From the NCBI RefSeq assembly GCF_003443675.1, contig NZ_CP031963.1, positions 4,487,501 to 4,551,500 on the forward strand: 64,000 nucleotides of DNA, in the 5' to 3' direction. The position numbers and the translations under genes were made by a program. The stretch comes from Aquimarina sp. BL5 (GTDB lineage: Bacteria; Bacteroidota; Bacteroidia; Flavobacteriales; Flavobacteriaceae). Below are positions 38,984-48,509 of this stretch, piece after piece (position 1 is the first letter of the stretch; each line of letters starts with the position of its first letter). The notes below the pieces were generated by a model, which was not told where the DNA came from, did not search any database, and was given only the letters and a program-made list of their open reading frames with translations.

Positions 38984-39063
38984 TTGATTTTTAAGGATAG
39001 TCAGGACAATCGTATGTAAGAATGTTTTAACACAGTACAAAAATCGATTTTCTATGAATTAGG

Positions 39064-39139
39064 GCGTCCTGGCGGGCTATCCAATACAATTCCTCTCCGC
39101 CTGAGGCGGATGCGGGATTTCCATTCCTACCCCTGACGC
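39064..39139. repeat. REP-like palindromic element with GC-rich stem
   Basis: Bounded by GCGTC and GACGC and centred on TCCGCC-TGA-GGCGGA, a perfect six-base stem. Its GC-rich composition contrasts with the AT-rich surroundings. It lies directly before the 90-base repeats. Confidence 0.55.
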
Positions 39140-39162
39140 ATATACAATGTGTAATCAGCTAA

Positions 39163-39333
39163 GAACCTCAGTCCTCGCTTGGTATTACGGTATAACTATT
39201 ATACATCTACGAAGGGTGAGGTTCTCGAACCCTGATATGAACCGGACTTCGAGAACCTCAGTCCTCGCTTGATATTACGGTGTAACTATTATACATCTAC
39301 GAAGGGTGAGGTTCTCGAACCCTGATATGAACC
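39163..39333. repeat. Nearly two copies of a 90-base tandem repeat
   Basis: Unit 1 starts at 39166 and unit 2 at 39256, so the period is 90 bases; unit 2 is cut off at about 39333. The second copy begins GAGAACCTCA and has TGAGGTTCTC 60 bases on, a perfect 10-base inverted repeat, so each unit is itself a palindromic element. No reading frame is convincing across it. A diverged copy lies at 50723. Confidence 0.75.
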
Positions 39334-39544
39334 AGTCCTCAATTCTGAACCTATCCGAACCCTGAGCGTAGCCGAAGGGTGAGAATACACTGCCAAAGCG
39401 TAAACTTTCAATAAAAAAATGAAAAAAATTGAATTTTGGTAGTAACATAAGTAGACTGTATGACACTATCTAGTATAAAATAGCATCTAATTGGAAATTT
39501 AGAAGCGTTTTATTACAATTTTTAATTATATCAATTTTACAATT
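39334..39544. other. Intergenic remainder with fragmentary repeat
   Basis: After the tandem repeats, 39361-39382 carries CCTGAGCGTAGCCGAAGGG, another dispersed-repeat fragment. The rest to the next ATG is AT-rich leader; I see no promoter of which I am sure. Confidence 0.5.
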
Positions 39545-40738
39545 ATGAGAAAAGTATTGTTATTTCTGTGTGTGTTAGTGTCTGGTTTTAGTGTTTTTGG
39601 GCAAGTTAATTTAAATTCTTCTTCAGGAAGAGTAAAAGATATCGACACGGACTTTTTATTTAGATTAACGGATAAACAATATGATAGAATTCTGCTACAA
39701 TCAGGATGGTTATCTGGTATAGGGGATTACTTGTCGTTTAAACACGGAGGAGGTAATACAGAAGCCGGAACTTATGGTTTTCGGATAAGTGATGCACAAG
39801 GTTTTGATTTTGGCAAAAATGATTTTAGCACTTCATTCTTAAAAATTATGACTAATGGTAATATTGGTATTGGAACAACCTCACCTCAATCAAAACTAGA
39901 AATAAAACAAAGCGGAACGATCGGAGGGACTTGGAACCCTTCTGGGAGTTTTTTAACAATTTCGGATTCAGGAAGTTCAAAAATGATTATGGATTCTAAT
40001 GAAATTTATGGTAATGGGACTTTGCATATCGGATCCAAAACAGGTGATATTATTAAGTTTAGAACCATTTCTGAAAACTCAACTAGCGATAAAGTTGTTA
40101 TTAAGGCTGATGGTAAAGTGGGTATTGGAACCAATAGTCCACAGGCAGGATTGCATATTGCTAATAATACTGGACTATTTATCGATGACAGTGCTAGCGG
40201 ATTTCCAGGTAGGATAAGTATGACTGATGGTTTTACAAATGCTTCTACGAAAGATGATATGCTTTTTGAATCAGATGGAGCCTTTATATTTAAACTTGAT
40301 AGAAATGGTAATGGAATTTCCAATCTGCCTGGTTTTGGAGTTTATAACAAAAATAATGAGGCAATATTCTTTGCAAAAGACAATGGAAATGTTGGCATCG
40401 GCACAAGCACCCCAGACGCTAAACTAGCTGTAAACGGAAATATCCACACCAAAGAAGTAAAAGTAGATTTAATCGGTTGGGCAGATTATGTGTTTAAAGA
40501 AGGTTACAATTTACCAACGCTAGAACAAGTAGAAGATCATATCGCTACAAAAGGTCATTTAATCAATATTCCATCCGCCGCAGAAGTAGCAGAAAACGGT
40601 ATCCAATTAGGAGCTATGAATGCGAAACTCCTAGAAAAAATAGAAGAATTGACGCTGTATACGATTGCGCAGGAGAAGAAATTGCAAAAACAAGAAGAAC
40701 GTCTTAAAAAATTAGAGACATTATTAGTAAAGAAATAG
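39545..40738 (+). CDS. Secreted tail-fibre-like surface protein with coiled-coil end
   Basis: 397 residues, signal peptide ending FGQVN. The body repeats IGIGTTSPQSKLEIK-type strands (three copies: NGNIGIGTTSPQ, GKVGIGTNSPQ, GNVGIGTSTPDAKL), typical of phage-tail-like or YadA-like surface proteins. The C-terminal 90 residues (WADYVFKEGYNLPTLEQVEDHI, HLINIPSAAEVAENGIQLGAMN, then KIEELTLYTIAQEKKL) form the shared end of many Bacteroidetes proteins of this type, ending in a coiled coil; the function of that end may be trimerisation. It precedes the giant RHS genes. Role probably surface display. Confidence 0.8.
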   Translation: MRKVLLFLCVLVSGFSVFGQVNLNSSSGRVKDIDTDFLFRLTDKQYDRILLQSGWLSGIGDYLSFKHGGGNTEAGTYGFRISDAQGFDFGKNDFSTSFLKIMTNGNIGIGTTSPQSKLEIKQSGTIGGTWNPSGSFLTISDSGSSKMIMDSNEIYGNGTLHIGSKTGDIIKFRTISENSTSDKVVIKADGKVGIGTNSPQAGLHIANNTGLFIDDSASGFPGRISMTDGFTNASTKDDMLFESDGAFIFKLDRNGNGISNLPGFGVYNKNNEAIFFAKDNGNVGIGTSTPDAKLAVNGNIHTKEVKVDLIGWADYVFKEGYNLPTLEQVEDHIATKGHLINIPSAAEVAENGIQLGAMNAKLLEKIEELTLYTIAQEKKLQKQEERLKKLETLLVKK

Positions 40739-40892
40739 AATCTCAATTGCTTCTAGTATATATTCATTCGTGAAATATGGAGATATACCAATGAATACAT
40801 ATCTAGAGTTACGGTTCCTATTCATATAATAGAACGAATCAGTGATATAATAATCCAACAATAGACCATAAATAAAAAAAGTAAAAAAACAG

Positions 40893-40947
40893 AGGTAACA
40901 TTTCTCCTTCCTAAGACACGTACAAGTAGGGAGGCGAAGTTCACCTT
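40893..40947 (+). promoter_or_regulatory. Hairpin in the leader of the first RHS gene
   Basis: TCCTTCCTA pairs with TAGGGAGG (one G-U pair) around 13 bases, framed by AGGTAAC and GTTCACCT, which can extend the stem. It ends about 87 bases before the ATG at 41034 and is not followed by a T-run. Between the surface protein and RHS genes nothing else was seen. Confidence 0.4.
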
Positions 40948-41033
40948 AGAAAATTTCTTAAACATATTAATAAATTGATGGGGTATCCATTTAAAAAAAT
41001 AAGTAAGGCAACAATTATTAAATAGTATTTTTT

Positions 41034-44000
41034 ATGAAAAACATTTCATTATTTCTCACACTTTTTTTGATTACAAGTTTGGGATATGCACAGACTGGCG
41101 ATGACGGTGGAGGCACTACTGCATTTGATTATACAGCAGAGCTTTCTAGAGCAGTTACGATTCCTAACTCTCCAGAAGCAGCAGCATTTATTAAATATGG
41201 AAATGTTCCATTAAACCAATATACAGGTACTCCTAATGTTTCGATTCCGATTTGTCAAATTTCTGGTAAAAGTATTTCGCTACCGATATCGATGACCTAC
41301 GACGCTTCTGGGATCAAGGTGAATCAATTAGCTACTAAGGTTGGTTTGGGATGGAACCTGAACTATGGTGGGGTAGTTTCTCGTCAGGTACATGGACTTC
41401 CTGATCAAGCGGATGGAACCTATGCTAAAATTACAGACCCAGGCACTCGAGCGGGTCTTGATGCTGCCTACAACAATGCGCATATGACTGCTTTTTCTAC
41501 CGTAGAGGCGATGGATGCTGCCGATGCTTTGTTAACCAATTATAGTATGAACAATATCGATATCCAGGCAGATACCTTTAGTTTTTCTATTAACGGATTA
41601 TCAGGTACCATCGGAATCAACTATGATGTGACTGAAAATGGAAAATATCAAGTTTTTTGTATTGATAATCCAGAAGTCAAAATTGATTATACCTTGTTAG
41701 GAGATCAGATCACCAATTGGATTATTACTGATACCCAGGGAACACGATATGAGTTTGCCAAAGCAGAATACACCCATACATCCTATAGCACCCAACAGAA
41801 TGAGTATACCGCAGAATATATCTCCAGTTGGTATGTTACCAACATAGAAACTGCTGACAAAGAAGATACAATCGTATACTACTACGGTAATGGGGCCTAC
41901 TATGCAGAGAATCAGCGGTTGCCTTTAGACCATATTGTTCAATTTTATCAAAACGTGAATTCTTCAGTTTTTACACAAGAAATTGTAGAACAACATAAGC
42001 AAACGATCTATAAGATCAAACAATTTAACCCAACAGCTATTTTTCATAATGGGAAGCTGGCAGTAGATTTTGGAAGTACTCTGCAGCGAGAAGATTTGCT
42101 TGGGCAATCTGCGATTACAGGTGTCAATGCCTATAACATTTTAGGACAGCCTATAAAATCCTTTGAATTTGATTATTCATATTTCGTGTCAGAATCCGGT
42201 TCAGGGATATATTCAGCAGGTGATAAACGTTTAAAACTAGATGCAATTCGTGAGATTGAGGTGTTTCAGAATCAAGGAACTGTTAATACATCACCTACAA
42301 CTCCTAAAGAGAAAACGCATAGTTTTGACTATTTTAACCCGACACAACTTCCTCACATAAGTTCTAATCATATGGATCTTTGGGGATATTATAATGGAGG
42401 AACAGGGAGTATAACCAATGTGGTGGGGAACAGGTTCCTTTTTAACCAACAATATGGATTAAGGCGATTAGATTATGACTTCCAAGGGGCTGACCGCACA
42501 TCTAAACCGGAATTTGCAATTAACGGAACGCTACAAAAAATCACATATCCTACTGGAGGAAGCACGGAATTCTTTTTTAATGGACATAGTGGGCCTTTAG
42601 AAGAAGAGGCAACAATTAATCTACAAAGATACACCACTACCGTTCAGGGAGGAAGTGATAACCCAATAGCCAGTACCAATGATCTCGATGATTGTCCTAA
42701 TATTGATGATATCGGATACTTACACAACCTTCAGAATATTGCCAATGGGGAGTTTACCATTGATGCGTTAAATGCCAACAAAGCAATTGCTTTTGATGTG
42801 ACATTCAATAATTACAATCCCGGGCCCCCATTAGCAGGCAATGGAGTGACATTTGTCTGTGTGTATAAATCTCGAATAGGAACGGGTCAGTGTGAGACAC
42901 GTCCTTGCCCTGAAGGAGATTTACAACCTAATGGATGTTCCTTGGATGTATCAGGTGATACTTATACGATTTGTGATAGAGGAGAAGCACCACTGACCTA
43001 TTGTGATATTATGACCAGTAATCCTGCTACCAACCCAAAGATTGTGTATTTCAGTACTACTATTCCTGATCGTGATTTTATTTTACAATTAGAAGAAGGA
43101 GATTATCGCATTTTACTAGTCAATGGAAATTCCAATACCGCTTTAGATATTCAATATGAATTACTGGTAGAACGGGAAATACGAAGAAACAATATGGTAG
43201 GAGGTTTACGATTGGTTAAAACAGAAGACAAACCTTCAGAAAATGCTACTGATGTATTGACTAAGTATTATTATTATAATACGTTGCCTGAAAATGGAGT
43301 AATTACTCCTAGTATTATAGAAGGGAACTATGCTTCTTCCGGAGTGGTGCATCAAAAACTATTCTTTTCTGATGTAGAAATACATAGTGGTCTTGTGCGT
43401 GATGGTGTCAATGTACCTGATGTGAATTTGTATAAGTTTTATAGCAACAACCTGGCTCCAAAAACAAAATACAATATCGCCTATACCAACGTATCTGAAA
43501 TACAATTCAAAAATAATCAATATCAAGGGCATACCACCTATACCTTTTACAATCAAGATGATGGTGTTGCGGTAGCAAACCGTCCTTATTTCCCCAGATA
43601 CCATCTAAACGGAAGACTGAGAGCGACGACCCATTATAATGATCAAAGAAAAATGGTGCAGCAAAGCTCACAGCTGTACTCACAACAAACCCTGAGTACC
43701 ACCATGCCACACAACGGAGTCTTTATGATCCCAGAGGCAGTTGCACATCAAGCCTGTAAGAAAAAAATATACCAGGATGGCGTCTATACTATTTCCGTCT
43801 CACTTGCTGACCCTATAGTGGGTGGTTGTTTTGGAGGAGGAGAATCAGGGCCATATACCATCTATTTCGCCAACAAGTACCGCTTAACACCTGTATGGAC
43901 ACGATTAGAGGCAAAAACAGAAAAACAGTTTTTTGAGGATCAGCTCATAGAGCAAAAAACAGAATACTTCTATGATAACGATACTCATAAACAAATGACA

Positions 44001-44723
44001 CGTACGCAAACCACCAAAAACAATGGGGAGATCGGGATCTCTAAAATGTATTACCCTCAGGATAGAGCAGCGCTCGGTACCTTACCTCTTAATGCCAACA
44101 AAGCTATTGATGTAATGATAGATACCCATCGTATTGGAATGCCTTTGCAAGTAGAGCAGTACACCAAGCAAGGAACTGAAAACATCCTACTGGCTACACA
44201 AAGAACAGATTATAAATTATGGGGTACCGAAAAACATGTATCTCCAGAATTTGTGTATACCAGTAAAGGAAATGCAACGCTGGAAGAGCGCATGCGATAT
44301 GTAGATTATGATAATCTAGGACATCCATTAGAAGTTGTACAGACCTTAGGAAGTCCAGTTATATTTATTTGGGGATACAACAATAGATATCCGATTGCCA
44401 AAATTGCCAACGCTACCTATATAGGGATGCCTACAGAGGTTATCGATTTGATTGATCAGATCAAAACAATCTCTAATGCAGAGGATACTGCTTCTGAGGA
44501 GATTGCTATGCGATCTAAGTTCAAGGATTTAAGATCCCACACATTCTTTGCTAATGCAGAAATAACGAGTTATACCTATAACCCACAAATTGGTGTGACT
44601 AGTATCACAGATCCTAGGGGATATACGATGTATTACGAATATGATGGTTTTAATCGATTATCAACGGTAAAAGATCAGGATGATAATTTGATATCAGAAA
44701 ACAAGTATAACTACAAAAACTAG
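41034..44723 (+). CDS. Giant secreted YD/RHS-repeat protein, first of a pair
   Basis: 1229 residues, signal peptide ending GYAQTG. The first 100 residues (SPEAAAFIKYGNVPLNQYTGTPNVSIPI, KVGLGWNLNYGG) are the N-terminal module common to flavobacterial secreted RHS proteins. The middle has YD-like repeats (PTGGSTEFFFNG, YYYYNTLPENG), and Cys-rich loops at about 600-650. The C-terminus SITDPRGYTMYYEYDGFNRLSTVKDQDDN is a true YD repeat, and no RHS core follows; that is carried by the next gene six bases downstream. The pair probably forms one shell-like or surface complex. Confidence 0.85.
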   Translation: MKNISLFLTLFLITSLGYAQTGDDGGGTTAFDYTAELSRAVTIPNSPEAAAFIKYGNVPLNQYTGTPNVSIPICQISGKSISLPISMTYDASGIKVNQLATKVGLGWNLNYGGVVSRQVHGLPDQADGTYAKITDPGTRAGLDAAYNNAHMTAFSTVEAMDAADALLTNYSMNNIDIQADTFSFSINGLSGTIGINYDVTENGKYQVFCIDNPEVKIDYTLLGDQITNWIITDTQGTRYEFAKAEYTHTSYSTQQNEYTAEYISSWYVTNIETADKEDTIVYYYGNGAYYAENQRLPLDHIVQFYQNVNSSVFTQEIVEQHKQTIYKIKQFNPTAIFHNGKLAVDFGSTLQREDLLGQSAITGVNAYNILGQPIKSFEFDYSYFVSESGSGIYSAGDKRLKLDAIREIEVFQNQGTVNTSPTTPKEKTHSFDYFNPTQLPHISSNHMDLWGYYNGGTGSITNVVGNRFLFNQQYGLRRLDYDFQGADRTSKPEFAINGTLQKITYPTGGSTEFFFNGHSGPLEEEATINLQRYTTTVQGGSDNPIASTNDLDDCPNIDDIGYLHNLQNIANGEFTIDALNANKAIAFDVTFNNYNPGPPLAGNGVTFVCVYKSRIGTGQCETRPCPEGDLQPNGCSLDVSGDTYTICDRGEAPLTYCDIMTSNPATNPKIVYFSTTIPDRDFILQLEEGDYRILLVNGNSNTALDIQYELLVEREIRRNNMVGGLRLVKTEDKPSENATDVLTKYYYYNTLPENGVITPSIIEGNYASSGVVHQKLFFSDVEIHSGLVRDGVNVPDVNLYKFYSNNLAPKTKYNIAYTNVSEIQFKNNQYQGHTTYTFYNQDDGVAVANRPYFPRYHLNGRLRATTHYNDQRKMVQQSSQLYSQQTLSTTMPHNGVFMIPEAVAHQACKKKIYQDGVYTISVSLADPIVGGCFGGGESGPYTIYFANKYRLTPVWTRLEAKTEKQFFEDQLIEQKTEYFYDNDTHKQMTRTQTTKNNGEIGISKMYYPQDRAALGTLPLNANKAIDVMIDTHRIGMPLQVEQYTKQGTENILLATQRTDYKLWGTEKHVSPEFVYTSKGNATLEERMRYVDYDNLGHPLEVVQTLGSPVIFIWGYNNRYPIAKIANATYIGMPTEVIDLIDQIKTISNAEDTASEEIAMRSKFKDLRSHTFFANAEITSYTYNPQIGVTSITDPRGYTMYYEYDGFNRLSTVKDQDDNLISENKYNYKN

Positions 44724-44729
44724 TAACAG

Positions 44730-47700
44730 ATGAAAAATATTGTAACACAAATTGCTACAGTCTTGCTAGTTTTAGTAAGCGTAGTGGTAACTGCCCAAAC
44801 AGCAGATACAGTAATTATAGAAAACGAAACCATTAATGCATCTAGCGATCCGGCATTACTTAATATAAGCGCAGGTCAAAAAATTATCATTAAACCAACC
44901 ACTTGGATACAACCGGGTACTGTATTTTCTGCAACGATTTCTGGAGATCCTTATGTAAATCCATTATTAAGCACTGACGAGAATTATGTATTTACACGAG
45001 TGTATCAAAAGGAGAAGACCAGTTTTTCTGAAGTTAGCAATAATAGTGATGTGATCGAAAGCATTACCTACTTTGATGGATTAGGTCGTGCTACGCAACA
45101 AATAGGGATCAAAGCCTCTCCTGATAAAAAGGATATTGTAACTCATATGGAATATGATACTTATGGAAGACAAGCAAAACAGTATTTACCTTTCGAGAGA
45201 CAAAATGAAGTTATAGGAAGTTATGACCCCGTTGATGTTATTACAGATATTAATAGTTATTATAAAACAAAATATCCTAATGATTTTATCGGAATGGCAG
45301 AAGCTGATGTCAATGCCTATTCAGAGACTATTTTTGAGAAATCTCCATTAAGTAGACCTTTAAAACAGGCTGCACCAGGATTAGACTGGATTGCAAAAAC
45401 TACAGGAGATGATCATACCATAAAATTAGATAGAAGGGCCAATAATGCCGCGGATGATGTGGTCTATTTTAGAGTAAACTTTATAGACGGCAATACCGAA
45501 GCGCCTAGCTTGGTAAAAGTGGGAGATTATCCAGATAATGAACTCTTTGTAAACATTACCAAAGATGAGAATTGGGTCACGGGTGATGGTGATAATCACA
45601 CTACACAGGAATTCACTGATAAATCTGGTAGAGTCATTCTAAAGCGTACTTTTAACTCCTCTCCCTCTGGGGGAGGTGCCGCAGGCGGAGGGGGAGCACA
45701 CGATACCTATTATGTATACGATGATTTTGGGAATCTTACCTATGTCATTCCTCCAAAAGTTATAGTAAGTGATGGAATTTCTTCAAGTGAGCTCAATGAG
45801 CTCTGTTATCAATATATCTATGATTATAGAAACCGATTGATCGAAAAGAAAATACCAGGAAAAGGATGGGAGTATATTGTATATAATAAACTCGATCAGC
45901 CGGTGCTAACTCAGGATGCCAACCAAAGAGCAAAATCCCCAAAAGAATGGTTGTTTACGAAATATGATGCTTTGGGCAGAGTTGCGTATACTGGAATTAT
46001 AAAAAATGATCAAAATCGTTTAACAATACAAGATTCGGCAGATAACAATACAAGTTATACCCAGTATGAAACTAAGCAAAGTAATAGCAGCACAATAGCA
46101 GCAACATCGGTATATTATACGAATAATACTATTCCTGGGTATATTGATAAGATCTTAACCGTCAACTACTACGATAATTATGAAGTTGGAAATCTAGTAA
46201 CTTTTAATCCAGCTAATGGCTCCGGAACCTGGGAAGGTATGACAGCAACTGCAGAAGTAAAAGGCTTACCAACGGTATCCCAAGTTAGAGTGTTAGGAAC
46301 TGATCAATGGATTACTACCGCTACCTATTATGATAATAAAGGAAGAGCTTGGGAAACCCATATAAAAAATGATTATCTCGGTACTGAAGATTGGATTTTA
46401 AATAAATTGGATTTTGTGGGCAAGGTTTTAAAAACCCGAACTACCCACACCAAAGACAACAATGCTGCGATAGTAACCATTGATACCTTTATCTATGATC
46501 ATATGGGGAGATTGTTAGATCAAAAGCAAACGATTAATAATCAAGCAGAAGAGCGAATCATATCAAATACCTATGATGCATTAGGACAATTGGAGTCTAA
46601 AGAAATAGGCGGTGGATTACAAGATGTAGATTATACCTATAATGTTAGAGGTTGGTTAAAAGAAATTAATGAGGGCACCACAGATAATGGAGATTTATTT
46701 GGTTTTACGATTAATTACAACACCACTACAGAAAACTTAGGAGCAATTGCATTGTATAATGGTAATATTAGTGAAACCAGTTGGAAAACTGCTAATGATA
46801 ATACCAAAAGGGCTTATGGATACCAGTATGATGCATTGAATAGAATTCTTGCCGGAACGAGTAGTGATGGTAGGTATAACTTAAGTAATGTATCCTATGA
46901 CAAAAACGGAAATATCGAAACCTTACAAAGAACCGGTGCCATTGTAACAAACCCAGATCGAAGTAGATCTGGTGATTTTGGCATGATGGATCATCTTGCC
47001 TACGAATATGATGCAGGGAACAGGTTATTAAAAGTTACCGACGAGGTAACTATGCCTTTTGGGTTTACCAAGAATGCCACAGTTGCAGGAGATGAGTATC
47101 AATATGATGTTAACGGTAATATGACTGTGGATCATAATAAAGGAATATCCAGTATTAGTTATAATCATTTAAACTTACCTAATACTGTTGCCATTTCTAA
47201 TAGTGAAGGAACAGGAAATATTACTTATATTTACGATGCCACCGGAGTAAAACAAAAGAAAGTTGTCTCTGGAGGAAGTTCTTTAGCAACAGAATACGCT
47301 GGTAACCACGTGTATGAAAACGGACAACTTAAGTTCTTTAACCATGCAGAAGGGTATATAGAACCTAATGGAGAAGGTGAGTTTGATTACGTATACCAAT
47401 ATAAAGACCATCTGGGAAATATAAGACTCTCATTTTCTGATAAGGATAAAGATGGGAAAATTGATGTGCTGAGAAATAATGCAGATGCAGACGGTGATAA
47501 TGATTATGCTCACGAAATCTTACAAGAAAAGAATTATTATCCCTTTGGACTACAACATAAAGGGTACAATGACCTCATTGTATCAGAACATAACTATGGT
47601 TTTACTGGTAAAGAAGAACAGGATGAACTTGGTTTGGGATGGATAGATATTACCGCACGTAATTATAATCCTGAAATTGGTAGATGGATGAATATTGATC

Positions 47701-48509
47701 CATTGGCAGATCAATTCCCTTCTTTATCACCATATAATTATGCCTTGAATAATCCTCTTAATTTCGTTGATTTTGATGGAAAAGCTCCTGATCCCGTTTT
47801 ATTGAAAGTTGTACAAAATGCTATACAAAATTTTGCTGTAACCTATGCAATAAATAAAATTAATGCTGCTCATCAAAAAGTTTTTGGTAAAACAAGTTTA
47901 GATCGCCCAGTAATTTCTTCAATACCTAAAGGAGAAAAAAAATACATATTTGAAGAAGGTTATTTAAATGCTTTGTTAGGAACAAATGAAGTCAATTTTG
48001 ATGGGAAGGTCGCTCTGAACGGAAGAAATTTCGATATAATAGGCTCCTTTCATAAAAAAAGTAATAATAGTTATCACGAGATTAATTCAGTTGATGTACT
48101 AACTGGGAAGGATGGAAGCAGATATACTTCTTATGCATCTGGATTTGATGGAGGATTTGTTGTCGAGTTGACGGGAGGTACAACAACCATCATGAGACTT
48201 TATCTTCCCGATGCAGAAACTCACAAGATTTTTGAAAATCTTTTAAATAAATCTGGAGAAGATTATTTGAATAATTTAATTCAAGAAAATCCAGAACTTG
48301 CAAAATTATTTGGGCTTGCTAATTTAAAGGATGAAGTTGATAACTTATACAATAGTTTTGGTAGAGATAATCCTTACGACGAAAATTCAGAACAAGGTAA
48401 AAGATACTTGAGAATTCGAAATACTTATAGAGATAGAAGAAATACTTATAGAAATGAAGAACATTTTTTTGAGGAACTTCGAAAAAAAATAAATTTAGAT
48501 ATTAAATAA
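44730..48509 (+). CDS. RHS-repeat protein with core domain and variable C-terminal tip (polymorphic toxin candidate)
   Basis: 1259 residues, signal peptide ending VTAQTA. Residues ~85-160 match DUF6443 (DENYVFTRVYQKEKT, SITYFDGLGRATQQIGI). YD repeats run to about residue 1000, then the RHS-associated core (QYKDHLGNIRLSFSD, YYPFGLQHKGYN, ITARNYNPEIGRWMNIDPLAD, YALNNPLNFVDFDG). From about residue 1015 a ~245-residue tip of different, more AT-rich composition begins, with DRPVISSIPKGEKKY and a basic C-terminus. Established: RHS cores end with variable toxin tips. I cannot name this tip's activity. A GC-rich repeat (45656-45697) encodes a Gly-rich insert near residue 310-325. Overlaps the next gene by one base. 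Confidence 0.88.
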   Translation: MKNIVTQIATVLLVLVSVVVTAQTADTVIIENETINASSDPALLNISAGQKIIIKPTTWIQPGTVFSATISGDPYVNPLLSTDENYVFTRVYQKEKTSFSEVSNNSDVIESITYFDGLGRATQQIGIKASPDKKDIVTHMEYDTYGRQAKQYLPFERQNEVIGSYDPVDVITDINSYYKTKYPNDFIGMAEADVNAYSETIFEKSPLSRPLKQAAPGLDWIAKTTGDDHTIKLDRRANNAADDVVYFRVNFIDGNTEAPSLVKVGDYPDNELFVNITKDENWVTGDGDNHTTQEFTDKSGRVILKRTFNSSPSGGGAAGGGGAHDTYYVYDDFGNLTYVIPPKVIVSDGISSSELNELCYQYIYDYRNRLIEKKIPGKGWEYIVYNKLDQPVLTQDANQRAKSPKEWLFTKYDALGRVAYTGIIKNDQNRLTIQDSADNNTSYTQYETKQSNSSTIAATSVYYTNNTIPGYIDKILTVNYYDNYEVGNLVTFNPANGSGTWEGMTATAEVKGLPTVSQVRVLGTDQWITTATYYDNKGRAWETHIKNDYLGTEDWILNKLDFVGKVLKTRTTHTKDNNAAIVTIDTFIYDHMGRLLDQKQTINNQAEERIISNTYDALGQLESKEIGGGLQDVDYTYNVRGWLKEINEGTTDNGDLFGFTINYNTTTENLGAIALYNGNISETSWKTANDNTKRAYGYQYDALNRILAGTSSDGRYNLSNVSYDKNGNIETLQRTGAIVTNPDRSRSGDFGMMDHLAYEYDAGNRLLKVTDEVTMPFGFTKNATVAGDEYQYDVNGNMTVDHNKGISSISYNHLNLPNTVAISNSEGTGNITYIYDATGVKQKKVVSGGSSLATEYAGNHVYENGQLKFFNHAEGYIEPNGEGEFDYVYQYKDHLGNIRLSFSDKDKDGKIDVLRNNADADGDNDYAHEILQEKNYYPFGLQHKGYNDLIVSEHNYGFTGKEEQDELGLGWIDITARNYNPEIGRWMNIDPLADQFPSLSPYNYALNNPLNFVDFDGKAPDPVLLKVVQNAIQNFAVTYAINKINAAHQKVFGKTSLDRPVISSIPKGEKKYIFEEGYLNALLGTNEVNFDGKVALNGRNFDIIGSFHKKSNNSYHEINSVDVLTGKDGSRYTSYASGFDGGFVVELTGGTTTIMRLYLPDAETHKIFENLLNKSGEDYLNNLIQENPELAKLFGLANLKDEVDNLYNSFGRDNPYDENSEQGKRYLRIRNTYRDRRNTYRNEEHFFEELRKKINLDIK
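45656..45697. repeat. GC-rich palindromic repeat inside the RHS coding sequence
   Basis: A 42-base stretch of CTCCCTCTGGGGGAGG followed by TGCCGCAGGCGGAGGGGGAG lies in frame in an otherwise AT-rich gene. It is read as SSPSGGG-AAGGGGA. The CTCCC/GGGAG arms and TGCC/GGC parts can pair. It resembles a REP-type element that inserted without breaking the frame. Confidence 0.6.

Noticed and set aside
38822..39040. 72-residue minus-strand frame upstream of lysS
   Set aside because: It overlaps the start of lysS and the exact TTG/TATCTTTG promoter and has no coding features.
39166..39345. CRISPR array suggested by two 90-base units
   Set aside because: The units are repeated in full length without unique spacers, and have inverted arms; no cas genes are nearby.
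40006..40323. 105-residue minus-strand frame inside the tail-fibre-like gene
   Set aside because: Antisense shadow of repeated GIGT strands; no start region of its own.
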